DNA of 64,000 bases from Siphonodentalium dalli (GCA_032622095.1 CP136067.1:174876556-174940555); one strand, 5' to 3'. Shown: positions 12,269 to 24,877, counted from the first letter of the stretch. Notes: generated by a model not told the origin, from the letters alone. Program-made: numbers and translations.

Positions 12269-12516
12269 GCCTTGAAATAGGGTGTCTGTCATTTGCAGAA
12301 TGAGGTCCCCAGAGGGTGAATTTAGTGATGCTACCCCGCATAGCGGGCTAGCATCACCAAATTCACCCTCTGCTGACCTCATTCTGCTTACACCTCAGCA
12401 GAATGAGGTTCCCAGAGGGTGAATTTGGTGATGCTAGCCCGCTATGTGGGGTAGCATCACTAAATTCACCCTCTGGGGACCTCATTCTGCAAATGACAGA
12501 CACCCTATTTCAAGGC
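12269..12516. mobile_element. 248-bp nested palindrome (hairpin MITE)
   Basis: The sequence is a near-perfect palindrome centred between 12392 and 12393. Each arm is itself an inverted repeat: CAGAATGAGGTCCCCAGAGG pairs within the same arm with the segment ending CCTCATTCTG, around a GC-rich centre CCGCATAGCGGG. It can fold into one long hairpin or a four-arm cruciform. No ORF or target duplication could be fixed. Confidence 0.75.
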
Positions 12517-14038
12517 TTGGTACTAGTATTCAGCATCAATTATATATACTTATCTCAATGCTTTTGTTAAGGAAATGAGAAATAAATGAATTGAATTGGA
12601 GCCTGGGGTCAGATGAGGAAGGGGTAGGGATAGCACCACCGATGACCTCGTGGAGAGATTGATTCAAGAAGACTGATTTTCAAATTGATTTATTGTGGTA
12701 CTTACTATGAATTTTTACTAAAATGAATCATACTATAGTCAGTTGGTTAGTACATGTACCTACTTTTGAATAATTTTTCAAAAGTATGTAATTAAATGAA
12801 ATATGAATTCAAAATATGTCTATAACTGATCTGACCACAATTGACTCTTACTAGCTGTGGCAGGCTTGAAATTGAATCCTGGATTGAGACTACTATGATG
12901 GAAATCATGGGAATGAGAACTGATAATTTGAATCTGAAGTCAATCGCACAGGAATATTCTCAAATCTCAATAGCAATTTTTATGGAATTTTTAATTTTTA
13001 AATGGAATGAAATCATATATTATAATTATCAATTTAATGGCCAATTTATATATTGCTGTGTGCCAAACCTCAGCTTCTGGCAGGATTTATTGTAGGTCAA
13101 TATGACAGCTTTCACAGGTTGTTGTAGAAGGGTACTAGTAGGCACTACCGGCCTTCATGACTGAACTAGATTTATTGTCGAATGTTTGGGAATGGCTAAG
13201 CCTCTAATACTAGTAACAGCCTTGAGCTACAGCTATGTATTAATAAATTACTTGAATACACCTTCGGCTTCCACATTAGGGTTATTTATTTCATGCCACA
13301 TGATACTTGAAAAAATTCAAATTAGTCATTTTAAATTTACTAGAGCCAGTACTTGGCAGTAGTGGTATACACTATACTGCCTACTGGTAGTAACTGTTGA
13401 GTGTTGTGGTGCTTGTGCATCCATAAATTCATAATTCCATTGAAATTTAATCTGTACTCCAGTTAGACTTAAGTTAAATCCAGTTCAGTCCAAAATCCTA
13501 ATTGTACTGTGCAATTCCACTGTGGTTGGTACAATACTACATTTCATGCTGTTGCTATCCAGACCTATCCACACTGTTGTTGTTGTTGAATGTTGTGTCT
13601 TCGTACTCGTAGTCACTTGCAGTTGATAATATTAGATCACTTGTGTTGTGGTTTCTTCGTTTGAGAATGTTCCTGGCGTATAATCAGTATGTGGGTGTGT
13701 TTAATCTCCGATGTTCCAAAATCTTCTAGTTGAGAACCGAGTGTTGCCGCTGACAAAACAATGACAACAATGTGAATGTCAACATCACCTTCACCACTCA
13801 CGATTCACCGTCAGTGTCACCCGAACTTCGATTCAAATCGAGTTTTTAACCAGTTTTTCCAGGCAATAGTCGTTGAATTCATATGGAAGGATGCAACGTT
13901 CCCACTCAACACCACATCCATTTTCCCTAAACTCCGATAATCGTATTCAAATGCGTGTTCTAACCAATTAAGTTTGAATTCAGCTAGAGAAAAAACATTG
14001 TTCGCGTCATTTTTTATAAGTACGCAAAAGTGATTATA
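12517..14038. other. unassigned noncoding stretch
   Basis: No gene recognised. ORFs of 84 codons (12841-13095) and 75 codons (minus, 13817-14044) show no domain. Small microsatellite-like GTTGTTGTTG occurs near 13577. Confidence 0.35.
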
Positions 14039-14095
14039 GCGCATGCGCGAAACGTAAATTTTACTTCCGTCGTATAAGGTGTGTCCGTCAGTCTT
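14039..14095. promoter_or_regulatory. right arm of promoter-like inverted pair
   Basis: GCGCATGCGC (14039-14048) matches the NRF-1 core, and ACTTCCG (14063-14069) resembles an ETS site. The 35 bp at 14061-14095 are the exact inverse of 6934-6968. These could be the ends of a transposon about 7.1 kb long or copies of a CpG promoter. The function is inferred only from motifs. Confidence 0.35.
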
Positions 14096-14289
14096 TTCCG
14101 AATTTCATGTGACAAAAAATATTTCAATTCCCGGAACAGTAAGAATTAAGCTGCGATAACGAAACGGATCAACTATAGTATTGAACAGTACCTCAGCTAC
14201 CTGGCCATAACCAGAATATTTTCTCAAAATTGAATTTGTGGTACCGGTACAATCATGATGTAGTGCCAGTGGCCTGCTCATAATGCACC

Positions 14290-14891
14290 TGTCCAGAAGA
14301 AGAAGAATTGAGAAGTTTGAAGATCATGGACTACGCAGACACCATCTGGGACCCCTACCAACAAAATCACATCGACAAGCTGGAAAGAATCCAGCGTAGA
14401 GCAGCCCGTTTCATTAAAAGAGACTATAAGAGCAAAGAAGATGGATATATGACCAAGATCCTCTACGAGCTAGATTTACCAACATTGCAGAAACGGCGGA
14501 AAATAAATCGGCTGGGATTCATGAGTAAGGTGGTGGGTGGATTGGTCCCGGCTATACCACCTAATCAATACTTTACACCCGAAACAAGGCGTCTTAGATC
14601 GCAGAGCAAAGTTCTGACAGGCTACGTCACCAGCCAAATTCCTCGGCACCTAATTTAAAGGAACAACAGTCAGTGCTACGAGGCTATACCATACGTGTCA
14701 GCTCAGTTCGCTAATTCCACATTTGTTCGAACTATATGCGACTGGAATCAGCTGGAGGAATCCTTAATCCTACAACAACAGCCTGTGGATTCCTTCAAGA
14801 GTGCGCTGAAGGAAAAGATCTGAGACTCTCTCGCCCGCTGCGAAATTACCATAATTGGGATCTGCAGCGTAACCATTCAGATTCAGATTGA
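14290..14891 (+). pseudogene. LINE ORF2 C-terminal fragment
   Basis: The frame reads DYADTIWDPYQQNHIDKLER followed by IQRRAARFI, the segment just downstream of the RT palm in jockey/CR1-like non-LTR elements (consensus LEYASxVWDP...QRRAARF). An in-frame TAA at 14656-14658 is followed in the same frame by more family-like sequence (FVRTICDWNQL, then VDSFKSALK) to a TGA at 14821. The 3' end runs to ATTCAGATTCAGATTGAT, a short-repeat tail typical of CR1-type ends. The catalytic RT motifs are absent, so it is a 5'-truncated dead copy. Confidence 0.8.
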
Positions 14892-15059
14892 TCCACGATA
14901 GTAAGGGGTCAGTACATGTAGTAAGTACTGATAGTGATAAGCCTGCTGTACAATAATACTACTTTTGCTGTTTTACTGGTCTTAACTGAGTACTGTGTCA
15001 ATGTGACATTGTTAATTCAGTTCCACTCTAATGTACATTAACTGGCAATGATGCATCTG

Positions 15060-15290
15060 ACGCTATTAAAGGCACCGGTAATCCCTAAATACCAGGAGGA
15101 CGCGGCGTAGAAACTTGGTACAACAGTTGTTACACGACAAAGAAAATTATCAACAAGCTTAGTGAGCGTCATCATCAAAATTGCAAATTAAAACACGGCA
15201 ATGGTAAATTGGTAATCCCTACATACCAGGAGGACAAGGCATTGAAACTTGGGACAACAGTTGTTACACGGCAAAGAAATTTAAAACACA
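15060..15290. repeat. two-copy direct repeat
   Basis: GGTAATCCCTA, ATACCAGGAGGAC, GAAACTTGG and ACAACAGTTGTTACACG occur in order at 15077-15150 and again at 15209-15285. No coding meaning seen. Confidence 0.6.
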
Positions 15291-15594
15291 CTGTGCACAG
15301 ATGAATGTTTATACATGTACTGTGCAGTCGAGATCACCTGGACTACAAATATTTGAGGATTATACTATTTGATGAGTAGATGCGTGACTGATAAAAGAAT
15401 TAGAGACTCCATATTTACTCGGAAGATAACAGTATACGATGCCATACAGTTGTTCCATAACACCTCAACCTTTGGTGGATATTAACAGTAAAACTAATGA
15501 AAATGATGAAAGCCAGACTCAACATCAAGACAACATGTGCATGCATAAGTGACGGTTCAATGATTTTGACTCCATCTGCATCAGATGATATTTA

Positions 15595-15972
15595 AGCGAC
15601 ACAATTTTTAAGTCCGGTTTACAATGTGGGGAGAAAAAAAGTAGATGCAGGAGGGAAAAAAATAAAAATAAAAAAGATTGTCCCCCCAATTTATATCAAG
15701 TAAATCGTGGAATTTTACATAAATTTTACAAAAATTGTGAAAAAATGTTTTTGAATGAAATTCTGTTCAAACCAAACAAGATATATCTTGTCATGAAATA
15801 CATGAAAATATGGATCTGTAAATGATCATAAGCAGAACCGGATGCGACAGCACATGAAAATCAGTACGCGTGTAAAATATTTTGGGACAAAAAAATTAAA
15901 AAAAAAATTCATGAAATGGAAACAAAGTTGTAGGAGGTGTTCGTAAACCAGACTTAAAAATTGGTGTCGCCT
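15595..15972. mobile_element. 378-bp TIR MITE, copy 1
   Basis: The ends are inverted repeats of about 30 bp (AGGCGACACCAATTTTTAAG type; the left end here lacks one G and one C). TA flanks both sides (15593-15594 and 15973-15974), consistent with a Tc1/mariner-type TA duplication. No ORF. The second copy at 22951-23328 has the same length and opposite orientation. Confidence 0.75.
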
Positions 15973-16157
15973 TAGGCTCATGTTAACACAGGATCACATA
16001 TTCTCAAAATAATTGTCTCCCTCAAGTTGGCCTCAACCATACTAGTATTTATATTTGATAGAACCTCAGTGAGACCATGTTGAAAATTACCATCAATGCA
16101 GTTCCAGTGTTGACGCAACGCGGTCATGTTACTTCAAACCAGTTGCAATGTTCCTTA

Positions 16158-16850
16158 GGCCAAAGAAAAAAGATACTATGTTTCCGTACATCGACCGACC
16201 CTAAAAATAACCCGCCGACCCTAAACTTTTTATTGATATTTTGAGAAAAAGTCAAAATTTTCGCAATTTTTATTTCCTGAGAGTGGATCTCCTGCCTGCT
16301 TTATGTCTTGTTTGGGACTTATGGAACACTATCAACAGACATGGTGTGTGTGTATCTGTATATATACATGTAAAGAGGTTATCACTGCATATATTAGGGG
16401 TATACATGTACTAGTAGCTACTGTTTCCAAAAACCAGGCATGCTCGGTGGGTGTACTGGCTACCCCCAGACAATGGGATGTAATCGTCACAATACATGTA
16501 CGGTATAATGGCGGTATTATTGGTAAAATTCTTATAAAAAGTTAGTGACATCAATTTTGTACCAAGTTTATAGCCAAATTTATGAAAATGTGGTATTAGA
16601 TATAATAAAAAACATACGTAAGCATGAAGTAAGTTTGATTTTTTATCAATCTTAATGTATATTTCCACTGTGTTGATCAAGTAATACTTTCCCCATGGCA
16701 CGGGTTGGCATTTTATGTAACTTTGGTCGAGGTAGTTCAATATTTCTGCAGCTGGATAAAAAATATCAAAATAAAATAAAATAAAAAAAATTCCCTACCT
16801 ACCTACCCTAAATTTTTTTACCGGAAACATACAATCTTTTTTCTTTGGCC
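16158..16850. mobile_element. TIR element A, 693 bp (TWA-type)
   Basis: The termini are inverted repeats: GGCCAAAGAAAAAAGAT at the left, ending ATCTTTTTTCTTTGGCC at the right. TTA flanks the left, and TTTA the right. The interior is collinear, in inverse orientation, with 58811-61212 but lacks its nested insertion. A GGCC terminus and TWA target site fit PIF/Harbinger-like nonautonomous elements. The small ORFs on both strands are not conserved proteins. Confidence 0.65.
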
Positions 16851-16899
16851 TTTAGCATGGTAATTCGTGAAAATAAATGTCAATGCAACTTACTCTCAG

Positions 16900-17240
16900 G
16901 CTCCAAATAAAAGTGCAGGCCCAAATAATAGTGCGGGGGGGGGGGGGGGGGGGGAAATTCCATTGAAAGTTAATAAAAGTACAGACCCAAATAATAGTGC
17001 AGGGGGAACTCTGAGCAAAACATCAACTGTGGTTAACCAAATAATTTTTATAGCAGGTTCAGGTATACGAGTCAACATGTAGTACAGGTACATGTATGTA
17101 TCATGTGGTGTTTTTTTGGTTTGCCACATACTTGAATATGTACTACTCTTGAGTGCCTAATGTACGATTATTAAAATCGAGGTAAAATTCCCACCTGTAC
17201 GATCGTTATTTGGTCCTGTACGTTTATTAAATTAACCAAA
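16900..17240. repeat. poly-G-associated repeat
   Basis: AAATAATAGTGCGGGGG (20 G at 16935-16954) and a second AAATAATAGTGCAGGGGG at 16989 are direct repeats. An inverted relative (CGTTATTTGGTCCTGTACG) follows near 17201. A third relative with 18 G lies at 17735-17790. No coding content. Confidence 0.5.
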
Positions 17241-17286
17241 AGAAATAATTCACCAATCTTAAATTGTGTTATTCATATAAGAAATG

Positions 17287-17413
17287 AACGGCGGTTTCAA
17301 TGCGGTCATGGGGTTTTGACCGCGAGAAAAAATCAGCAAACTTCGGGGTTCATGCAGAGTTTGCTGATTTTTTTAACGCGGTCAAAACCCATGACCACGT
17401 TGAATCCGCCGTT
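17287..17413. mobile_element. 127-bp hairpin element
   Basis: AACGGCGGTTTCAATGCGGT at the left pairs with its complement ending GAATCCGCCGTT, with a second paired segment (AAATCAGCAAACT) near the loop. It looks like a short foldback MITE. No ORF. Confidence 0.65.
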
Positions 17414-17799
17414 TATTATTTATATTTATATACTTAAATTCATTATGAACTAGGATTGTATGTCTTTCCCATTATTTATTCATCTATTTAAACAAACGCA
17501 TGGAGTTCAGTTCAGACAGTTCGAATCCTTGTTTTTTGGAAAACCAAACATATTGAGAATCCGTTCATGGAGAACGGAAGAAACGCAATTTCACAGTAAA
17601 GTATAAACATATGACAAAATGTCTTGTTTAGCTAGTAACTAATGTAGACGTGTTGATCATTTTTACATCTGAATCATATAGAAATCTTGAATTTGTGCTG
17701 ATTTAAATTTTCATAGCTTCAAAATATTAATAAACGTGCAGACCCAAATAAGCACTGTGCAGGGGGGGGGGGGGGGGGGATTTCCCAAGAAAAATAATA

Positions 17800-18950
17800 A
17801 ACGTGGATGCAGCTGGTGCATGCATATTTATTTGGAGCCCAAGAGTAAAGAGGTGGAGGTGAATGTTACATGTAAGTTGTTATTAACGAAATGGAACGAT
17901 GCCTTTAATAGGTTCCACCAGCAATAAGTCGCGACTTCTTTATATTGGCCTGACAGATTGGTTTTTGTTGGCGTCATGCCTGTCGACCATTATGATGGCC
18001 ACATATATTGTCATATAACAGCGATTTACGATCTGTCTTGTTGGCTCATAATATAAATTAAGAAAGTGGCCTTGTGTTCGTTCCTTGCGTAAAAAAATAT
18101 TTTTTAGTACAAACGTCCTCATTGATTGTGTCCCTCGACTCCTTGTGTAATTGGTCAAGTAACTTACATGTATGTACATGTACAGACCACTCACAAATTT
18201 CTTAGAAAAGCGACCACATGTTCGAATCTACTTTGCGATTTTGGAGCAACGCATTTGTAAATGCGTTCATATTTTAACACATTTACCTTGATTTATTCAC
18301 AAACAAATGTCTTGATGCAGGCCTTAAAATCCATCAGATTTTTGGCAATAATCAAAATGTTAGTGTTTCACTTTCTACAGGGAATCAAGACTTTTTACTA
18401 GAATCAAAATGAGAATCATGATTCTCAGATTCTGATTATAAAACAATTAATGTCAACAGTGTTTATTTATGTTTATTCCATTTTGAATGGAAAACTACAT
18501 CATGAATGTCCGATTCCGAACATATACATGTACACCAGGAGTGGGAAAATAACACAGAATTATTCAGATGTGAATTTAAATTAAACAAAATTATAACTAA
18601 AATTGCAAAATACACTATCGTATCGTTATTTGGGTGTTCATACTAGTATACTTTTTCGGCGCAATGATCGGTAATTTCAATGCGACTGCGATTATTCCCA
18701 ATGCAGTGCATTTAATTTAAATGCTGTCATTAAGGCATTTACAAAGTGGCGTGACACAATGCACCCTCAATGCATTTTAAATGCAACAACCGCATTTCAT
18801 TGATCCATGTTGTAAAGGACATTTATTTTTAGAATACATGTATGTACGTGTATATAACCACAAGAATAAAGAACAAATCAACTGTTTTTATTACTTTGTA
18901 AACCTCTGATGTTTCCCATACAGTATACATTTGTATATTATAAACCATGT
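17800..18950. other. unassigned noncoding stretch
   Basis: Nothing coding. Frequent short words based on AATGCATTT and ACGCATTT between 18240 and 18800 suggest a decayed repeat. Confidence 0.3.
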
Positions 18951-19171
18951 TACAGTAATTCTAGAGCTAATTAATCGACTCCTTAACTACAGCAGAATTA
19001 TGGGTAACTTTTCAGGATTTAGTCCGAAATATGGCTTGTTGCCATTCATCGGAAAGCTCTCACCGAGAGCTTTCCGATGAATGGCATCAACCCATATTTC
19101 CGACTAAATCCTGAAAAGTTACCCATAATTCTGCTGTAGTTAAGGAGTCGATTAATTAGAGCATTACTGTA
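18951..19171. mobile_element. 221-bp palindromic MITE, complete copy
   Basis: The arms meet around CGGAAAGCTCTCACCGAGAG at 19050-19069 and extend to TACAGTAAT / ATTACTGTA termini. Pairing is near perfect along about 105 bp per arm, apart from a small difference near 18960. Related copies lie at 20670-20838 and 151-259. Confidence 0.8.
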
Positions 19172-20669
19172 TATCCTCTATAACTGTTTATTCAACATCA
19201 CGTGCTGCAATCCATAAATGCGGTTCAGATTTCGATGTCCGGTTCAACATTATTATCATATGGTTTGATAGCAGAAATACTCAGTTTGGAATGTTATACC
19301 ATACAAGTTTTACGAGTTGCTCTTGCTCAAGAATGGATAAATTTATAAACCTGATTTTTGGCGCATTAGTTAGAATTATATTTTTGCACAAGAACACACC
19401 ACAAATATCGAACTGGACATCAAAAGCAGAACCGGATTGTATCGATTGCATAAACATAAGAAGTTGGTCACTGACCGACAATTGCTATTCTCTGGTGTGG
19501 TTTATAGGACTACCGTATGCAATGCCGACTTAAAAATAAAAATTCACATAAACATCGCATGAAGCGGTCTATCCACAAACTCAGGTATTCGGTAATTCCA
19601 AATGTATGAACTATCACCATGATATCCCGGTATATCATTGTCAGGACTGTTTGTACAAAAGGTTGTTATTCTACTATGCATAATTTTGCTATATCATTGT
19701 ACTCGGACTGTATTGCAATGTAATATATCAGTACATGTACCGGTATACTGGGTGCACATTATATACATGTAGGCCTACTTTCACTTTAGTACATGTATGT
19801 GTCATAAAAGACTCATGTTGTTAAATTGAAAAAAAAACATGTGTGAAAACAGAGAGAATACATGTACATGTGCCGGTACTATATACCTCTTTGTGTGCTG
19901 TACTACCGGTACTATTCATGTACATGTACTACACTACAATAAGAGAAATTTTAATTGATTCTGCTGCCCTTGTGCCACAGGCCTCAAACACGCAAACAAG
20001 TATCTGTAGCCAGGCCCACCAGTACCAGGCTACTAGGAAATGAAGTACTGAAAGTGTCACATCATTAATCGAGCCCAATCTTAGTTATACTAGTCTCTTG
20101 TGTAGTTTGGGTTACTATTAATAAGATATTTAATGAATGTTTGGAATGTATGGTAGCATTCTTACCTGGATCAACATATGCCATGCACAACGCTGGTCAT
20201 CATATCATCACCGCTGTTGGCAGTAAACCGCTCATCGGGCTATAACAGTTAGAGTTTTCCATACCAGGGCTAATCTAATCAGTTAAAATCAGTCATTTTA
20301 GAGGGAATACCAACCAGTGGAAGACGTACAAAAAGTCATGTATATTCAGATATCAGTTTTCGAGAAAAAACCCATCTTAGTCGAGCGGACTTAGAATATC
20401 GGGGTAAACTTAAATTTCATTCAGCAACACTTTCACAGCAGAATATAAAAATAGTACATTATAATCACTTACAGTACATGTACATGTAGCCCAAGTGCAG
20501 TGCTAGCCTATATTATATACTACCAAAACTTTTGGTCAGTTTCTCGATGACTGACACTTGTAAACGCTTGAACGGGTACTATATAGTACATGTACATGTA
20601 CATGTGTACCGTATGTGAATTAAAGATCTTATTAGTGACACAACAGGAGGCTAGACATACATTTGTAAC
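19172..20669. other. unassigned noncoding stretch
   Basis: No gene recognised. Many ACATGTAC and ACCGGTAC palindromes, for example near 19730-19745, 19858-19930 and 20585-20605. Overlapping ORFs of 66 and 80 codons near 19281-19533 lie on opposite strands and have no domain. Confidence 0.35.
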
Positions 20670-20838
20670 TACAGTAATGCTCTAATTAATCGACTCCTTA
20701 ACCACAGCAGAATTACGGGTATTAAACTCGGGGAGAGCTTTCCGATGAATGGCAACAAGCCATATATCCGACTAAATCCTGAAAGTTACACATAATTATT
20801 CTGTGGTTAAGGGGTCAATTTCTTAGGGCACTACTGTA
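20670..20838. mobile_element. 169-bp copy of the palindromic MITE
   Basis: Same termini and inner words as 18951-19171, but the left arm is shortened after ACAGCAGAATTACGGGTA, so the palindrome is incomplete. Confidence 0.7.
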
Positions 20839-21244
20839 TCTGTTTTAGTGCACATCAAATGTATTTGTTGTCTTTCCTCTTGTAATTTGTCTTTGGTTGT
20901 GTTCGCCATTTCGATGGACAACTACATGTACTGACATCAAATGACTGAAATGAGTCAAAATTTAGCAGTGCAGCCAATTATATAGATAAACAGAATTAAA
21001 TAGCATCCAAATTCCAAATGAGCATAAATGATAAAACAAACTTTATTGAGCACTCTTTTAATACTAGTAATTACAGCTACAAAGAAAGCACCTAATAAAA
21101 ATTCTAAGTTTGGTAAAACTGTCTGTATACAAAGTTTATCTGGCCGTGATGAATAAAACCTATAAATGGGATCATATACATGTATGTTAGATATCATTAC
21201 ATGATTATTTGAAAACACATATCCGTATGGAAAACAAACTATTT

Positions 21245-21380
21245 TACCACTGGCCAAGTGGTCCTGCTAATATGCTATGATGCTGGTGGTCCTGCTGAAT
21301 TGCTATGATGCGGGTAGTGCAATTCATAGCAATTAAGCAGGACCCAACCGCATCATAGCACATTAGCAGGAACACTTGAA
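21245..21380. mobile_element. imperfect hairpin element, about 135 bp
   Basis: AAGTGGTCCTGCTAATATGC and GAATTGCTATGATGCGGGT pair with later GTGCAATTCATAGCAATTAA and the segment ending AGCAGGAACACTT. It is a short foldback with no ORF. Confidence 0.55.
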
Positions 21381-21979
21381 CAGGGTATATTTACAGTGTC
21401 AAATCGAATGGGCATCTTTTAACAACATTTTTGAACAATTTCCTAGAAGTGTTCGAAAATTGAGAACTGAATTTAAATTTTTTTTTATGAGGTTTCGATT
21501 GAAAAATTTCTAACTTAGCTCATCAGGATTAACATTGTCGCACAGCTATATTCTCTTTCCCAACAAAGTCTATAGAACATACATGTAAAATTACAGCTAT
21601 GCTTTAATTAATCAACTCGCCTTATATTACTCGGGTATTACTGCAGTATTCAGGCGTGTTCATGCGATCAACCGCAGTCAGTTATACCGCCGCAGAATGT
21701 GGTCCACCTCACATTTGCAGTTAGGCTGTATTTTTCATGCGATGTTTATATGAATTTTGTTTTAAAGTTGACATTGTAATCACACCAGAATTTTTTTTTA
21801 TTGTTTCAAAATGTCTAGATAGAATTCAGAATTTTTGTGGTAAAAACAATTAACTTGGTTATCACAGTTAACACATATTACTGTGGTAAGATTACCAGCG
21901 GATACCGCATGTCAACAGGGACTGCATGCTCTAATTAATTATCAGGTTTAACATGTTTATACTGGATACAGTTCATTTT

Positions 21980-22921
21980 AAAGGTACTCAATCCGGTTCG
22001 ATGATGCCCATATAATCAGATTCCAACATCATACATTTGTATTTAGAAAGGCTGCTTCAGTTACGTTATCAGAATTGATTAATTGCCCTAAAATAATGCT
22101 AACCACTGTCAACTAAAGTATACAATTGCCTGACATATGTTATTTATCAACATGTTGTTCTACAAAATTTGGCCTTATTATCAACAGAAAGCCTCTTGAT
22201 TTTAGAGTTATCCATCTTCATCTGAAATTTGGTCCGAGACCGTGGGCCACTATTAATTCTTGATCGTGAAAAATAGTATATTTCAAAAATTGATATCTAA
22301 TAACTCTGAGCTTTGATAGGTGGTGGGTTCCTCGACTCGTACCAAATATCTTTTACCCCCCAAGTCCAAATAAAGAGTAATGTGCGAGCATTAATTCAGG
22401 GGGCCCTTAATCAGATTATGCATCTTTAAATTCAAATACAGTTTAAAGATGCATAATCCGATTAAGTGCCCCTCATTTGCTATTTACATATACATGTATA
22501 TGGAATCGGGGGGGGGGGGGGGCGGGTAAAAATATTTTAATCAAGTCGAGGGACCCACCTACATGTATCAAAGCTCAGAGTTATTAGATATCAATAATTT
22601 TAATATTTATCACCATCGATACTTAATAGTGGCCCAGAAAAATTTGACGAGCCGACGGTCTCAGACCAAATTGCGGATGAAGATGGATAACTCTAAAATG
22701 AAGAGGCTTTGTGTTGATAATAAGGTCAAACTTCGTCGAACAGCATGTTGATAAATATAACGTATCAGGCGATTTTATACTATACATGTAGTTGACAGTG
22801 GTTAGCATTATTTTTGGGCAATTAATCGATTCTGATATTACTGAAGCAGCATTTCTAAAAAAAATGTTGTTGTTGGAATCTAATTATATGGGGACCATCG
22901 AATCTGATTGAGCACCTTTAA
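21980..22921. mobile_element. about 940-bp foldback element with long arms
   Basis: The left arm (21980-22360) reappears inverted at 22540-22921. Paired words include AAAGGTACTCAATC / GATTGAGCACCTTT, CCACTGTCAAC / GTTGACAGTGG and CAAAGCTCAGAGTTATTAG near 22567. The loop holds a 15-G run at 22508-22522 and a smaller inverted pair (TTAAAGATGCATAATC). Opposite-strand ORFs of about 60 codons in the right arm are artefacts of the arm sequence. Confidence 0.7.
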
Positions 22922-22950
22922 TAGTTAGCTATATGAGTTATATACACATA

Positions 22951-23328
22951 AGGCGACACCAATTTTTAAGTCCGGTTTACGAACACCTCCTACAACTTTT
23001 TTTCCATTTCATGAATTTTTTTTTTACTTTTTTTACACGCGTACTGATTTTCATGTGCTGTCGCATCCGGTTCTGCTTATGATCATTTGCAGATCCATAT
23101 TTTCATGTATTTCATGACAAGAAATGTCTTGTTTGGTTCAGAATTTCATTCGAAAAGTTTTTTTTCACAATTTTTGTAAAATTTATGTAAAATTTCAAGA
23201 TTTACTTGATATAAATTGGGGGGGGACAATTTTTTCAATTTTTATTTTTTTCCCCTCCTGCATCTACTTTTTTTCTCCCCACATCAGCCCACATGTTCGT
23301 AAACCAGACTTAAAAATTGGTGTCGCCT
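22951..23328. mobile_element. 378-bp TIR MITE, copy 2
   Basis: Inverse of the copy at 15595-15972, with the same termini and internal order reversed. Its left flank is TA, but the right flank is AA, so one side of the TA duplication has mutated. Confidence 0.75.
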
Positions 23329-24870
23329 AATAGACATTTAAACTTTGAAAATTGTAGGTTTCCGGATGATAACTTCAGTTTGTGTGATCATATCTGAACC
23401 AAATGTGGTATGTAAGTTTATCAGACCAAAATACAGGTCAAGTTCGAATATAGGTGTGCTCCGCTCATTTTTGCGAGAGTTATGGCCCTTTTTCGACTTA
23501 GAATCGTGTTAATTTCTGGTTTCCGCATCATAATTTTAGTTTGTGTGATCAAATCTGAATCAAATTTGGTATGATAGTTTATTATCGGATTTAGGGGACC
23601 TTGATATATTTTTCAGACAAGCTGATGCCCCAAAGAAGCCACCTTTTCTCACATTTGCTGAAATAGTATCCAAAACATCAACATATCAAGAGCCATTAGA
23701 CTGAATTAGATAAAAATATATCACTTGGGTCTGTTTAAGCTGGAAAATACTCAAATTTTTTATAATTTTCTGCTATTATATCTGCATACTAGCCTTTTTG
23801 CTGAATCGTGAATGCCGGTTATATTGCCGTGTGAAATCCTAGTACCAGATAACATTGGGTATGTACATGTATATAGCATACCACCTGAAAATGGCTTGAA
23901 TATCACATACCAAAGCGGGGTGGGGTGTGTGTGACACCCTCCTTGATCATAGTCTGTATTCTACAGGGTATGTTAACTGTTTCGAGTTGGTGCAATTAAT
24001 GTGATTGTTTAATCTCTACCATCTGAAATCTATTTATAGCATATTTTGCTATCTGATCAATATTGCTACTTAGTACTGATATAAAACAGGATAAAGATGG
24101 TGTGTCTCTTTCCCGAATGTTCTGTTTACATGTACATTTGGGGGTTTATGAGTCAAATAATATCAGACAACATGTCCTTCTAACACTAAGAAATAATATG
24201 TTCTTATGAACCAGGACAAAATATGACTATTTCTGGAGCATTACAGCACATTATTACAAATCTATATTTGTAAGCAGTAAGATAATGACAGGAAACATGT
24301 CCTCAGACTAAGAAATAATTTTTTGGTGTGTATTTCACACCACAGCTCATGTGTATACTCACATTAGTTTATGTCATTCAAAGGGAGAAACCCATTTAGA
24401 AAGTTTAAATGAGACAAAACTACCTCACTGTAGATGTAGTTGCAAGGTACAACATGTACATGTATTCTGGTAAATGACATTGGAACTAAAATAATGATTT
24501 TTGTGTCCACCGGTATGTCATGTACCGGTACTAGTATACATTGCAACTACATGTACATGTAACTTGCCTAACATACCATATACATGTATGAAGAGGGACT
24601 TTGCAAGTGTTTTTTAATCAAAATTTTAACCCAACTCTTGTTGTCAGTAAGTTTTAACCCATGCAGTTTAATGAGTTTATATATTTATATATTACATGTG
24701 TTTCTATACATGTATTTTATCTTTAGTTAGTTTGTTGTCCTTGAATAAACTTGTATTGCTGCACAATCAGTTTCCTTAATGTTCTATTATACTAAAACAA
24801 CTCCATTGATAACAATACCCCTGCATCCCATCAAAATCTACTTCATTGCCATCCTCATCATTTCACTTTG
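23329..24870. other. unassigned noncoding stretch
   Basis: Two diverged copies of a sequence with TTTCCGGATGATAACTTCAG / TTTCCGCATCATAATTTTAG and TTTGTGTGATCA occur at 23360-23400 and 23520-23570. No gene recognised. ACATGTAC palindromes are again common. Confidence 0.35.
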
Positions 24871-24877
24871 GTATCCC

